A stretch of 64,000 nt of DNA, from positions 248,001-312,000 of the forward strand of contig MEPP01000025.1 in NCBI GenBank assembly GCA_001769855.1. Reading direction: 5' to 3'. The notes beneath the pieces are model-generated. The model was not told the DNA's origin. It worked only from the letters and a program-made list of their open reading frames with translations, and searched no databases. A program made the position numbers and the translations under genes. This document shows, in pieces, positions 34,650 to 43,465 of the stretch. Source of the DNA: Bdellovibrionales bacterium GWA2_49_15 (GTDB lineage Bacteria > Bdellovibrionota > Bacteriovoracia > Bacteriovoracales > Bacteriovoracaceae). Positions within the stretch are counted from its first letter, which is position 1. Each line of letters opens with the position of its first letter.

Positions 34650-35549
34650 ATGCACAAAAAAGTTTCCAGTGTCGGGATCATATTGCGGCCTCGGAAATCT
34701 CATGATCTGAGTATCGTCCTCCAGGACCTGCTCCCATGGTTGCAGCTTCGATCTGTTAACATCATGTTATCTACACATGAAAAGCTTCGTGTGGAGCAGC
34801 TTATTCCTGGGATTAATGGCGTTAGCTTTGTCAGTGAAGATCAACTGTTTGCTGATTCTGAACTTATTATCGGACTTGGAGGAGACGGAACGCTGTTGGG
34901 TATTGCACGTCGTGCCTCTGAGATAAGCGCTCCAATCTTTGGTGTCAATGTCGGTCATATGGGCTTTATTGCAGAATTTTCAAAAAATGAATTTTATGAT
35001 GATTTGCAGAACACGTTGAATGGAGATTATCGATTAATGCAGTTTCCAACTTTCCAAGCTGAACTTTCCAAGAAAGATGTTCCATGGTTTAAAGAAACAT
35101 TCTTAAATGATGCGGTTATAAGCAAAAATGCCATTTCCCGACCTTTTGCTTTTTCAACATATTTAAAAAATGAGCATATCTTCGACATGTCGGGTGACGG
35201 ATTAATAATTAGCTCGCCTCTTGGTTCAACTGCCTACTCGCTTGCCGCTGGAGGCCCAATTATTCCTCCAGACGTTGAAGCCTTAGTTCTCACTCCAATT
35301 TGCCCGCACGGTTTGACTCATCGACCGCTTGTTGTTTCAAATAAGGAAGAAATTGTTGTAAAATTATCACAAATCAGTGAATCAGTTACCTTAACTCTTG
35401 ATGGGCAAAAGGCCATAAGTATGGATCGTTGGGATACCGTCACGATAAAAAAGTGTGATAAGAAAATGATTTCATTTGTGAAAAATGATAAGAAATCATA
35501 CTTCAATACATTGAAAGATAAATTTTATCACGGCATAAAGGCAAAATGA
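34650..35549 (+). CDS. nadK: NAD kinase
   Basis: 299 residues. The signature GGDGT (LGGDGTLLGIARR, about 74-86) and DGLIISSPLGSTAYSLAAGGP (as DGLIISSPLGSTAYS) are present. It phosphorylates NAD to NADP. AGGGG precedes the ATG. The stop overlaps recN in an ATGA arrangement. It is an ordinary housekeeping gene at the end of the flagellar block. Confidence 0.95.
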   Translation: MHKKVSSVGIILRPRKSHDLSIVLQDLLPWLQLRSVNIMLSTHEKLRVEQLIPGINGVSFVSEDQLFADSELIIGLGGDGTLLGIARRASEISAPIFGVNVGHMGFIAEFSKNEFYDDLQNTLNGDYRLMQFPTFQAELSKKDVPWFKETFLNDAVISKNAISRPFAFSTYLKNEHIFDMSGDGLIISSPLGSTAYSLAAGGPIIPPDVEALVLTPICPHGLTHRPLVVSNKEEIVVKLSQISESVTLTLDGQKAISMDRWDTVTIKKCDKKMISFVKNDKKSYFNTLKDKFYHGIKAK

Positions 35550-37198
35550 GTGAGGGAAAGATGGATAGAGGTTTATTTTTAAAGACACTTACGCTTAAGA
35601 ACTTTGCGACTTTTGAGGACTGTAATATCAATTTTACAGACGGACTTAACTGTATTATCGGGGAGACTGGCTCTGGCAAGAGCTTGATTTTGGATGCATT
35701 ACAAATAATCTTTGGTCACCGAGCGGATAGGAAAATCATTAGGAAGGGCACAGATGCTGCGATGGTTGAGGCAATTTTTGGTGGAAATAATGACCCAGAG
35801 GTCAAAGAATTTTTTGATCAGCTTGGCTATCCATTCCAGGACGGTGAGATTGTTATTAAGAGATTGATAAGTGTCGCGGGCTCAAATAAGTGTTTCCTCA
35901 ATTTCCAGGTTTGCCAGACGTCTCATCTTGGTGACGTGGCCAATTTTTTCATAGACATTGTTGGGCAATTTGAAAATCAAAAGCTGCTGTCTGAAGAATA
36001 TCACCTTCACCTTGTGGACCATTACATCAAAGACGAAAATCTTGCCGAATATCGAAAGATTTTTTCTCAACTGCAGAGGAAAAAGGAGGAACGAAAATTT
36101 TTACAAACAAAAGCATCGGAGCGAATACAAAAGAAGGATTTTTTGACTTTTCAGATAGAGGAATTGCGCAGCTTCGGCCCAGGTTCCGATGATGAAGCCA
36201 GTATTCTAGCGCTAAAAGACAAGGTCATCAATAAGGAGCAAATCCTTGGTGCTTGTTCGCAGATAAATTCGATTCTTGTTGATGAAGATTTATCAATGTC
36301 ATCCGGGATTATTAAAATTCTGAAAGCCATTGAAAAATCAAAGTTAACCCTGGATGAAAGCTTGATAAATAAGTTGCATGATTTTAAGTGCTTTATCGAT
36401 GAATTTTTTTGTGAGCTAAGCAAAATTGCCGACATTTACAATGACGAAACTCTCGATATAAATTTTATTCTTGATCGCCTTGATCGCTATCAGAAATTAA
36501 AGCGAAAATATAATTGTGACTCAAATGGATTACAAAGCATTCTTGCGCGATTTGAAGAGGAGCTTGCGAGCGCCGAAAATGAGGATGGTCATCTTCAGGA
36601 ATTAGAGACTGAGATTAGTAAGTACGAGCAGCAGGCCCAAGGTCTTGCCCGCCTAATCTCTGCCAAGCGCAATCTGGCTGCCTTAGAAATTTCGAAACTT
36701 ATTACTCAAGGTATTCAACAACTCAACATGGTTGGTGCAAGCCTTAAAATTGCCGTCGAACCTCTCGAACATTTATCTAATGTGGGTAATGATCATATTC
36801 ATTTTATGGTTGAGACCAATCCCGGTGAAGGGGTGCATCGGATTAAAGAGGTTGCATCCGGTGGAGAGCTGAGCCGCATATTGCTTTCGATAAGACGTGT
36901 GTTTTCAGTTAAAGATTCTATCAGCATTTTTCTTTTTGACGAAATTGAAAGTGGTATTGGAGGTGAAACGGCGCTTAAAATTGGGGCTGCCCTTAAGGAT
37001 GTCGCAAAAAATAGCCAGGTTATTGTTATCACTCATCTTCCCCAAATTGCCGTTAATGCGGATAAAATCACAGAGATTTATAAGCAAACACGATCATCGG
37101 CGAAAGATGATTTCAGGACTGTTTCGATGGCCAAAGATTTTACTTACAAGAATCAGAAAGAGCTTTATTCGGTTATGGCACCGATGCAAATGCAATAA
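35546..37198 (+). CDS. recN: DNA repair protein RecN
   Basis: 550 residues, a SMC-like ATPase. The Walker A is GETGSGKS (about residue 40), a long coiled coil with central turn occupies about 150-380, and the C-terminus has the signature SGGELSRILLSI, Walker B FLFDEIESGIGG and the H-loop VITHLPQIA. It acts in double-strand break repair. It starts at ATG 35546, overlapping nadK; an in-frame ATG at 35561 with GAGGG upstream is also possible. Its 3' end overlaps that of lpxH by 26 nt. Confidence 0.95.
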   Translation: MSEGKMDRGLFLKTLTLKNFATFEDCNINFTDGLNCIIGETGSGKSLILDALQIIFGHRADRKIIRKGTDAAMVEAIFGGNNDPEVKEFFDQLGYPFQDGEIVIKRLISVAGSNKCFLNFQVCQTSHLGDVANFFIDIVGQFENQKLLSEEYHLHLVDHYIKDENLAEYRKIFSQLQRKKEERKFLQTKASERIQKKDFLTFQIEELRSFGPGSDDEASILALKDKVINKEQILGACSQINSILVDEDLSMSSGIIKILKAIEKSKLTLDESLINKLHDFKCFIDEFFCELSKIADIYNDETLDINFILDRLDRYQKLKRKYNCDSNGLQSILARFEEELASAENEDGHLQELETEISKYEQQAQGLARLISAKRNLAALEISKLITQGIQQLNMVGASLKIAVEPLEHLSNVGNDHIHFMVETNPGEGVHRIKEVASGGELSRILLSIRRVFSVKDSISIFLFDEIESGIGGETALKIGAALKDVAKNSQVIVITHLPQIAVNADKITEIYKQTRSSAKDDFRTVSMAKDFTYKNQKELYSVMAPMQMQ

Positions 37199-37925
37199 GT
37201 TTGGCACTCTGAGCATCAACATAAGCACACATGCGAGACCCTGCAGGGTCACCATTATTGAGCATGATGGCACCTTCCGACAGACCATAACTATCTTGCA
37301 GATGTGAATGACCCATGACAAGAACATCGAATTTATTTTTCTTCCAAAAACGTTCGGTTGCATCTCTGAATTTTTGTCGAATTGCTCTATCATCCAAAGG
37401 GTGAAGTCTTTTTTTCATTCGAGAATGTTTTGACCATGCATGCCCGATACCTGTAACCAGCGAATAAGGTGAAATTTTAGCGAGACAACCGACGAAACAG
37501 CCGCGTAAAAATACTCTTGAATAGAGATTGTAACCAAGAGAGCTGCTACCGAGATCATCACCATGAGAGATGTACAGAATTTTTGATCCAAGCTGTATGC
37601 GTGTGGCCTTCTTAAGATAGTAAAAATTTGAATATTCTGACAGTCCTATCAGATTAAAAAGACCGCCCAAATGAAAGTCATGGTTTCCTTCCAGATAATA
37701 AATCCGAATACCTTTTTTTAGGGCCACTTTGATCAGATCAAATGAAAACTGGAAGCTATTATAATATTCCAAGTGAGGGCCGATCATTAAATCGAAAATA
37801 TCACCTAAAAGACCGATATGGGTAATTTCTCGGTCCATGCAAAACTGCAGAAACTGATTGAGAATTTCAAATGATGGATCGTTTGAAGACTTGATATGAA
37901 GGTCAGAGATCGAGGCAAATTTCAT
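37173..37925 (-). CDS. lpxH: UDP-2,3-diacylglucosamine pyrophosphatase (LpxH-like)
   Basis: 250 residues of the calcineurin-like phosphoesterase fold. Metal motifs are SDLH (about 7-10), GDIFD (about 41-45), GNHD (about 80-83), SHGDD and GHSH (about 205-208). The size and the added helices after the SHGD motif fit LpxH, which makes lipid X in lipid A synthesis. Other metallophosphoesterases of the UDP-sugar group cannot be ruled out. It is the first gene left of the flagellin terminator at 37954-37983. Confidence 0.88.
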   Translation of the reverse strand: MKFASISDLHIKSSNDPSFEILNQFLQFCMDREITHIGLLGDIFDLMIGPHLEYYNSFQFSFDLIKVALKKGIRIYYLEGNHDFHLGGLFNLIGLSEYSNFYYLKKATRIQLGSKILYISHGDDLGSSSLGYNLYSRVFLRGCFVGCLAKISPYSLVTGIGHAWSKHSRMKKRLHPLDDRAIRQKFRDATERFWKKNKFDVLVMGHSHLQDSYGLSEGAIMLNNGDPAGSRMCAYVDAQSAKLIAFASVP

Positions 37926-37953
37926 GCCCTATATATATCACAAAAACCAAAAT

Positions 37954-37983
37954 CCCCCCAATGAGATTATTCTCACTGGGGGG
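37954..37983 (-). terminator. Terminator of the flagellin gene
   Basis: On the minus strand, CCCCCCAGTGAGA pairs with TCTCATTGGGGGG around a 4-nt loop (with one G:T pair), then ATTTTGGTTTTTG follows. It lies 54 nt beyond the flagellin stop and 28 nt before the lpxH start. Confidence 0.8.
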
Positions 37984-38036
37984 TGGGTTTAAGAAGCAGG
38001 TACACCTAACCATAGTAAGTTACAGTCTACCTATCC

Positions 38037-38867
38037 TTAGATAAGTTTTAATGCGGAGTTAGGAATCATATTCGCCTGAGCCAAGGCCGCAATACCAGCA
38101 CTCTTAACAATCGTGCTAGAGGCCAGTTGAGCTGCGGAGTTCGCAATATCTGTATCCTCAATAACAGATCGTGCATGCTCTTGGTTCACACTTTGCACAT
38201 CAAGAGTTGAAGCTGAGTGCTGCAGTCTATTTTGGATAGCACCCAAACTTGCTCTTTGCCCACTCACAGCATTGATCGCTCCATCTATTGCTGATACTGA
38301 GCTCAAGGCCGAACTCTTTGATGTTACATCCGTTCCACTTATGCCAATCGAGCTGGCAGAAGCATTTGTTTGCCCGGAGTCGTACTTAATAATATTTTGA
38401 TCGCCACCCTTTGAGCCGACGTGAAAGTCGAGTACTCCTTTCCCTTGGCCATCGAGAAGGTGGACGCCGTTAAATTCTGTTGATGCTGAAATTCGATCAA
38501 CCTCTTTGGACAACTCTTGGTATTCAAGGTTGAGCATGCCTCTTTCAGATTCGCCAACGGTATCTGAAGCAGATTGGATTGAAAGCTCGCGCAATCGCAC
38601 CAAAATGTTTGAGATTTCGTTCAAACTTCCTTCTGCCGTTTGAACCATTGAAACCCCGTCGTTGGCATTCCTACTGGCCTGATTTAAGCTTCGGGTTTGT
38701 GCCTCTAAGTTCTTGGCAATGGCCAAGCCTGCGGCATCATCCCCTGCTTTGGTGATTCTCTTGCCTGAAGAGAGTCTTTCTAGCTCTTTGTCTGAACTCG
38801 CTGACACATCTTTGATGTGCTTCTGCACCGCAATCGATGCAATGTTTGTCGCAATTCTTAAACCCAT
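38037..38867 (-). CDS. fliC: Flagellin
   Basis: 276 residues: the conserved D0/D1 N-terminus (about 1-140, GLRIATNIASIAVQKHI, SGKRITKAGDDAAGLAI) and C-terminus (about 195-276, AISAVSG-like GAINAVSGQRASLGAIQNRL, QANMIPNSALKLI) are joined by only a short D1 linker, so D2 and D3 are missing. This short form resembles many small flagellins. It is preceded by a near-consensus sigma-28 promoter. It sits downstream of a second flagellin, with a terminator between them, so the two are separately transcribed. Confidence 0.96.
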   Translation of the reverse strand: MGLRIATNIASIAVQKHIKDVSASSDKELERLSSGKRITKAGDDAAGLAIAKNLEAQTRSLNQASRNANDGVSMVQTAEGSLNEISNILVRLRELSIQSASDTVGESERGMLNLEYQELSKEVDRISASTEFNGVHLLDGQGKGVLDFHVGSKGGDQNIIKYDSGQTNASASSIGISGTDVTSKSSALSSVSAIDGAINAVSGQRASLGAIQNRLQHSASTLDVQSVNQEHARSVIEDTDIANSAAQLASSTIVKSAGIAALAQANMIPNSALKLI

Positions 38868-38912
38868 TTTTGATCTCCTGTTATGCCCGACCCTTTCTAT
38901 CGGACAAATACC

Positions 38913-38939
38913 CTATCGGAGCTCTTGGAAATATCTTTA
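38913..38939 (-). promoter_or_regulatory. FliA (sigma-28) promoter of flagellin
   Basis: On the minus strand, TAAAGATA (38939-38932), 11 nt, then TCCGATAG (38920-38913). TAAA and CCGAT match the sigma-28 consensus with the exact spacer. The start codon is 46 nt downstream. A second TCCGATAG lies just downstream but has no -35. Confidence 0.85.
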
Positions 38940-38967
38940 GTTTTTGTGTCAACTATTATTTTTGGAC

Positions 38968-39000
38968 AAAAAAAAAGGGGAGAGATTTGACTCTCTCCCC
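38968..39000 (-). terminator. Terminator of the upstream flagellin
   Basis: On the minus strand, GGGGAGAG (39000-38993) pairs with CTCTCCCC (38984-38977), followed by nine Ts at 38976-38968. It separates the two flagellin genes. Confidence 0.9.
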
Positions 39001-39039
39001 CGGTTGGTATTTTGTACAAATCACAGCACTTTCAGACGC

Positions 39040-39873
39040 TTAGCCGATCAATTTTAGGGCCCCTTGGCCGACTTGATTGGCTTGAGCTAAGACTGAAGTA
39101 CTGGCGGCACTGAGAATGTTTGCTCGTGCAAATTGAGCACTCTCGTTGGCCACATCAGCGTCACGAATACGTGAGTTAGCTGCAGACAAGTTCTCAGTTT
39201 TTACATCAAGGTTGCTGATGGTCGACTGTAGTCTATTTTGTAGCGCTCCGAGGTTTGCTCGATTGCCGTTCACAGCATCGAGGGCCAAGTCGATCGCGCC
39301 CAAGTTAGTTTGGGCCTTACCCTTTTCATCTACAGCTGTCCCTTTCAACCCCAATGCATCTGAGGTGACGTTAGCAGCTCCGGAGTCATAGGCGATTCGA
39401 TCGTTTGTTTCATGGTTCTCGGTTCCAACTTGAAACTCAAGTTTATCCCCTTCACCTTTTAATAGGGAGCGACCATTAAAGGTCGTGGACCCTGCAATCC
39501 GATCGATCTCACTACTCAATTGCTGATACTCTAGGTTGGTGAACCTGCGTTCATTATCACCTAAGGTGTCGTTGGCGGCCTGAACAGATAGTTCGCGCAA
39601 CCTAATGAGGATGCTTGATACTTCTTCCAATCCACCTTCAGCAACTTGAATCATACTAATGCCATCCTGAGCGTTTCTCGATGCCTGTTGTGTGCCTCTG
39701 ATTGTGGCCTTCATCTTTTCACTGATGGCCAAACCGGCAGCATCATCACTGGCCCGATTTATGCGCAAGCCGGAAGATAGTTTTTCTAAACTTCCGTCTT
39801 GGTCATGTTTAATTTTCGATAAACTCCTCTGTGCACCAATTGATTGTACGTTCGTAGCAATTCTCAAACCCAT
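39040..39873 (-). CDS. fliC: Flagellin (second copy)
   Basis: 277 residues, colinear with the other flagellin over the full length: GLRIATNVQSIGAQRSLSK, SGLRINRASDDAAGLAIS, LDAVNGNRANLGALQNRL and a terminal QANQVGQGALKLIG. It also lacks D2/D3. The two are clear paralogues but differ at many sites, so they are not a recent duplication. The upstream region has two small hairpins (39917-39940, 39959-39976) and only a weak sigma-28-like match. It ends 40 nt before the terminator at 38968-39000. Confidence 0.96.
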   Translation of the reverse strand: MGLRIATNVQSIGAQRSLSKIKHDQDGSLEKLSSGLRINRASDDAAGLAISEKMKATIRGTQQASRNAQDGISMIQVAEGGLEEVSSILIRLRELSVQAANDTLGDNERRFTNLEYQQLSSEIDRIAGSTTFNGRSLLKGEGDKLEFQVGTENHETNDRIAYDSGAANVTSDALGLKGTAVDEKGKAQTNLGAIDLALDAVNGNRANLGALQNRLQSTISNLDVKTENLSAANSRIRDADVANESAQFARANILSAASTSVLAQANQVGQGALKLIG

Positions 39874-39916
39874 AACCTAATCTCCTCTAAACATAAGAAC
39901 CTCCCTGTGGATTTAA

Positions 39917-39940
39917 AAATTAGACGCCCTTGTCTAATTT
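39917..39940 (-). repeat. Inverted repeat in the flagellin leader
   Basis: AAATTAGAC is repeated inverted as GTCTAATTT with a 6-nt loop, 44-67 nt upstream of the flagellin start, with a T-run after it on the minus strand. It could be a leader hairpin or an attenuator-like site. Confidence 0.55.
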
Positions 39941-39958
39941 CATGTTTCAAACCAAACC

Positions 39959-39976
39959 AAGCATTGCAAAATGCTT
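39959..39976 (-). repeat. Second small hairpin upstream of the flagellin
   Basis: AAGCATT pairs with AATGCTT around a 4-nt loop, about 20 nt from the preceding inverted repeat. Its role is not known. Confidence 0.4.
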
Positions 39977-40072
39977 ACGAAACGAATCGGAAAATTCTGC
40001 CGTATGGTTGAGTTAAAAATTTCAATGAGTGAGAAAAAAAAGCAGTGAATAGTGGAAAGAAATAGTCGGATG

Positions 40073-40441
40073 CTACTGAAGATTTAAGGCATTGCAAATC
40101 TCAGAGATAAATGGTCCACAATTCAAAGTGAAAAGGTCAAATTTATTTTTATAACGAGAGGGCACAAAAACAAAATTCTTTTGTATGGAAATCGTCTGCG
40201 AAGGAGCGAAGGTAAGAGTGGACTCAAAATTCTTTGCAATAAAAAAGCCGTCACTGGTAGCGAGTGAGCTGGATAGACATTTATTAAGTTCAATTTTCGA
40301 TTTAAGATGAAGGCAGCAGAAATGTGATAGAGATTCTCCTCCTCCTTGCGAAATTGCTCGATCTGTAATTAGAAACCAATGGTAAGTCTTCTTAAAATTT
40401 GAATTGAAGGACTTTGGTAATGACAAGAAAAGATAAAGCAT
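40073..40441 (-). CDS. Hypothetical protein, unknown
   Basis: 122 residues starting 3 nt after the rfaE2 stop, so it is probably in the same leftward unit. It has three Cys in the first half (FCCLHLK) and a Ser/Phe/Lys-rich beta-like second half (about 68-122) ending GPFISEICNALNLQ. There is no signal peptide, although the first ten residues are hydrophobic. It is not recognised. Confidence 0.6.
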   Translation of the reverse strand: MLYLFLSLPKSFNSNFKKTYHWFLITDRAISQGGGESLSHFCCLHLKSKIELNKCLSSSLATSDGFFIAKNFESTLTFAPSQTISIQKNFVFVPSRYKNKFDLFTLNCGPFISEICNALNLQ

Positions 40442-40444
40442 TAC

Positions 40445-40897
40445 TCAATCTGCCTTAACCCGATTGATAATATTGGTTGTGGAGAAGCCATTTACAAATT
40501 TGAGCGACTTAACAATACCCCCGCTGGAAAGCACAATATCCGAGCCGACGATTTTATCAGTGCTCCAATCTCCACCCTTCACCAGAACATTCGGTTGAAT
40601 ATATTTAATCAACTCAAACGGAGTGTCTTGGTTGAAAATTTGTACAAAATCGACCGAGCGTAGATTCTCCAAGACAAATTTTCTATCCTGCTCGGAGTTT
40701 ATAGGACGCTCAGGGCCTTTTAGCCTTTTTACGCTTGCATCACTGTTAAGACCTATAATGAGGACCGTGCCAAGAGATTTTGCTTCATTCAAGTATTCCA
40801 CATGGCCACGATGAAGAATGTCAAAGCATCCATTAGTGAAAACAATTTTTGAATTTCTATTGATGGCGAGAAATTTATCTAATTCGGGTCCAAACAT
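40445..40897 (-). CDS. rfaE2: Heptose 1-phosphate adenylyltransferase (HldE C-terminal type)
   Basis: 150 residues, the stand-alone nucleotidyltransferase form. Motifs are FTNGCFDILHRGHVEYL (about 20-36), the substrate region with LKGPERPI and VLVKGGDWSTDKIVG. It makes ADP-D-glycero-beta-D-manno-heptose for LPS core. The kinase half (HldE1) is not in the window. It ends 1 nt into an overlap with the RDD gene stop, and its product may also supply heptose to the GT9 enzymes. Confidence 0.93.
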   Translation of the reverse strand: MFGPELDKFLAINRNSKIVFTNGCFDILHRGHVEYLNEAKSLGTVLIIGLNSDASVKRLKGPERPINSEQDRKFVLENLRSVDFVQIFNQDTPFELIKYIQPNVLVKGGDWSTDKIVGSDIVLSSGGIVKSLKFVNGFSTTNIINRVKAD

Positions 40898-41613
40898 TAT
40901 TTTTTCAATGTTGTTTTTGAAAGTTTGCCTTGGAAATCAAGGGCGGCTGGAATTCCAAGACCCATAAGCGAAATCAAGGTCACCAACGCCCTTATAAAAG
41001 TATCTTTCATCTCAATTTGGCTTTTATCTGTCGAAACGACCTTAATGGACATCAAAGATTTTCCAATCGAGGAATTTAAATCAAGCAAGGTGAAATAAAA
41101 TAAATAGAACAGACAAAAAAGAGTCGTAAATAGAAGATAGAATTCTGTGGATACTGAGGAATAAAATGGTCCGAAAAAATTTCCAAAGGTAATGAAACTG
41201 GAACACAAGATAATAAAAAAAGTTCCTAAGCCGATTACCATCAGGTCAATAATCCAAGCCGTAAATTGTGATAATACTGGCACATCGCTTAAGTTCTGCT
41301 TTCCGACGGATGTTTCGAATCCGGCACCGTGCCTTGTGGAAAGTGCAGGCTTGGTTACGGCCGCTGAATAACCGTATATTTTGTGTAATGCGGATGTTTC
41401 TCGCTGCTCGGGGCTTGACTCCTGTCGAGCTTGCACTGATGCCGGCTGAGGATTTGTGCGGCTCTTTTGCAGGGGCGAACTTTGATTCGCCTTAGGCTTA
41501 GGCCATTGTTGCTTGTCATGATGAAATCCAAGACCCTGGGTTATGGGGCGAAAACTAAATTCTTGGGAGGCATCCTCGCTACTCTCTGGTGTCACTAAAT
41601 CTGAAGGTGTCAT
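40897..41613 (-). CDS. RDD family membrane protein
   Basis: About 238 residues from the ATG at 41613 (GAGG about 6 nt upstream); an ATG 11 codons earlier is less likely. The first 100 residues are polar, Pro/Ser/Gln-rich and probably disordered and cytoplasmic. An RDD domain follows (about 110-238), with three membrane helices. Its family motif is degenerate here: IIDLMVIGLG in the first helix and NSSIGKSLMSIKVV between the second and third. RDD proteins are membrane proteins of unsettled function. The gene is first of three leftward genes with rfaE2. Confidence 0.85.
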   Translation of the reverse strand: MTPSDLVTPESSEDASQEFSFRPITQGLGFHHDKQQWPKPKANQSSPLQKSRTNPQPASVQARQESSPEQRETSALHKIYGYSAAVTKPALSTRHGAGFETSVGKQNLSDVPVLSQFTAWIIDLMVIGLGTFFIILCSSFITFGNFFGPFYSSVSTEFYLLFTTLFCLFYLFYFTLLDLNSSIGKSLMSIKVVSTDKSQIEMKDTFIRALVTLISLMGLGIPAALDFQGKLSKTTLKK

Positions 41614-41659
41614 GTAAACCTCATTACTTAACTCATGCAGCCACATTCATTGTACTCAA

Positions 41660-42427
41660 TCAACGCATGATTTTCAAAGGAGAATATAACCCGATTACAT
41701 GCCCGCGTGCAACAGACATAGCATGCGGTGCTCGCAAAATTGGCATTGGCAATCGAAAACACATCGAACGATCGTGGGTCAAGGCCATTTTCTCCTCGTC
41801 CTCCGACAATCCTCCCTCGGGTCCAATTAGGGTAATTATATTGCTAAAATTCAGGCCAGGGTCGGGTAGTACTTTGCTTTTCATTGCGCCGGAAATACCT
41901 TCGCTCAAGCCATAGCAAAAAAGTGCGCAATTTGGATCAAGGGATTTTAAAAAAATATCGAAATCAAGAGGACCTTCAATAGAGGGAAAGAAGAAATTAT
42001 TACTTTGCAAGAGCGCGCTTTCCATTATTCGGAAGTAACGATCGCTTAATGGAGAAAAGGAAAGATCTCTCTGGGAATACTTGGTGTTTAGAAAAATTAT
42101 TTTTTCTAAACCAATTTCAACGGCCAATCTTAGGGCCTCTTCGATGCCGTCTTTCTTAAGCACGCCAATTGCAATTCTCGGTCCCTTGAGACGAGGATGA
42201 ATGGTGCACTTCCTTATAATCAATCGGAGAGATTTTTTATCTTGCGGGCCAGAAGTTTCATGTTGCAAGAGTAGCTCAAGACCATTCCCATTTAAACCCA
42301 ATATGTTTTCACCATGATGAACGCGCACCACGTTTTTCAAATGATGGACTTGATGATCCATGAGATTGAGAACATCGCCGACAACAATATTTTCTAAGTC
42401 TACATCTTTGAGAAAAACGGCCCGCAT
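41660..42427 (-). CDS. rsmE: 16S rRNA m3U1498 methyltransferase RsmE
   Basis: 255 residues. The C-terminal SPOUT fold is seen in IGPEGGLSEDE (about 204-214) and the knot-associated ILRAPHAMSVARG (about 230-242), with QSNNFFFPSIE in the middle. It methylates U1498 of 16S rRNA. The gene begins directly after prmA, 0 nt apart, so both form one operon for rRNA and ribosomal-protein methylation. Confidence 0.93.
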   Translation of the reverse strand: MRAVFLKDVDLENIVVGDVLNLMDHQVHHLKNVVRVHHGENILGLNGNGLELLLQHETSGPQDKKSLRLIIRKCTIHPRLKGPRIAIGVLKKDGIEEALRLAVEIGLEKIIFLNTKYSQRDLSFSPLSDRYFRIMESALLQSNNFFFPSIEGPLDFDIFLKSLDPNCALFCYGLSEGISGAMKSKVLPDPGLNFSNIITLIGPEGGLSEDEEKMALTHDRSMCFRLPMPILRAPHAMSVARGHVIGLYSPLKIMR

Positions 42428-43354
42428 TTACAACCGCCTTAATACAAGAGTTATCCATTTATCGCGTACAAGTCGGAGTTCTTCTGTAAAAGGTAGAATG
42501 GTCCTGTAATGCACGAGTAAATCGTCAATCTGATCGTCGAGAATTCCACTGAAAAAAAGAAGTCCACCACTTTTTAGACAGCGTTGAATAGTCGCGCTTT
42601 CTTCAATTAAAACATTCAACAAAATATTAGCAAAGATAAGGTCGTAGAGTTTTGGCTGAAAGTTTTTTCTTGTGATAAGGCGGTAGCTGTTTGCGTTAAG
42701 GTTATTTAGGCTGATGTTTTCCAGACAATTATCTAGCGCATTTTGGTCAATATCGCAAAAATCTACTGCGCCATTAATTAATTTTAAAAAGGCAATTCCA
42801 AGTATTCCGGAACCACATCCGAAATCGAGAGTGGAATTGCTTTGAAGCCGCAAAGCATTCTGGTATTGGAGAAGTGCTTCAAGACATCCGGAGGTTGTGG
42901 GGTGGGATCCCGTTCCAAAACCTTGGCCTGGATTAATCATAATATGCTGGCCCTCGCTCGGGGGCTTTTCCCACGAGGGTACGATCCAAAAATTTTGACC
43001 TAATTTAATGGGTGCGAAATGTTTTTTCCATTCCTGATTCCAGTCCCTGGCCTCTTCCTCTTCAATTGCGCTTTCAAGTTGAAATGTTTCTTTTGCCCAC
43101 CTGGAAAAGAGGGTGGCATCACTTTGATCATCAAAGTAATAGATGGGTCTAGGAGCTGAAACGCTTTCAAGTTTCTGAAGGACATGTTCGGGGACGTCCC
43201 CGCCGCAGTATGATTCTTCCGCCAGGATGTCATCCACATCTGTTTCATCCAATTGGTTCTCTAGGACTCCCTGGCAATGAAACTTAGAAAATGCCGTACT
43301 CTTTAGATTTTCAAGATCGGCGTGGTTAGGATTAAAAATTAAGACTTTAAACAT
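42428..43354 (-). CDS. prmA: Ribosomal protein L11 methyltransferase PrmA
   Basis: 308 residues. The SAM-binding core has DFGCGSGILGIAFL (about 178-191) and the substrate region NPGQGFGTGSHPTT (about 143-156), the classic PrmA motif, with FANILLNVLIEE later. It trimethylates ribosomal protein L11. The N-terminal 120 residues form the usual L11-docking domain, rather divergent. It diverges from udk with 111 bp between. Confidence 0.94.
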   Translation of the reverse strand: MFKVLIFNPNHADLENLKSTAFSKFHCQGVLENQLDETDVDDILAEESYCGGDVPEHVLQKLESVSAPRPIYYFDDQSDATLFSRWAKETFQLESAIEEEEARDWNQEWKKHFAPIKLGQNFWIVPSWEKPPSEGQHIMINPGQGFGTGSHPTTSGCLEALLQYQNALRLQSNSTLDFGCGSGILGIAFLKLINGAVDFCDIDQNALDNCLENISLNNLNANSYRLITRKNFQPKLYDLIFANILLNVLIEESATIQRCLKSGGLLFFSGILDDQIDDLLVHYRTILPFTEELRLVRDKWITLVLRRL

Positions 43355-43465
43355 GACTATATCTAGTTGAAATTACGTTATACCAGGAGCTTGTAAATAG
43401 TTAATTACGGCCTGTGCCATAAGGCCTTTTATGCTAAAACCCAAACCAAGTCCAGGTAAAACTAT

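Noticed and set aside
39960-40020. Sigma-28 match before the second flagellin
   Set aside because: Only a TCCGATT-like -10 with no TAAA at the right distance.
43432-43460. GGCCT...AGGCC then TTTT between prmA and udk
   Set aside because: Stem of only 5 bp; too weak to call a terminator.
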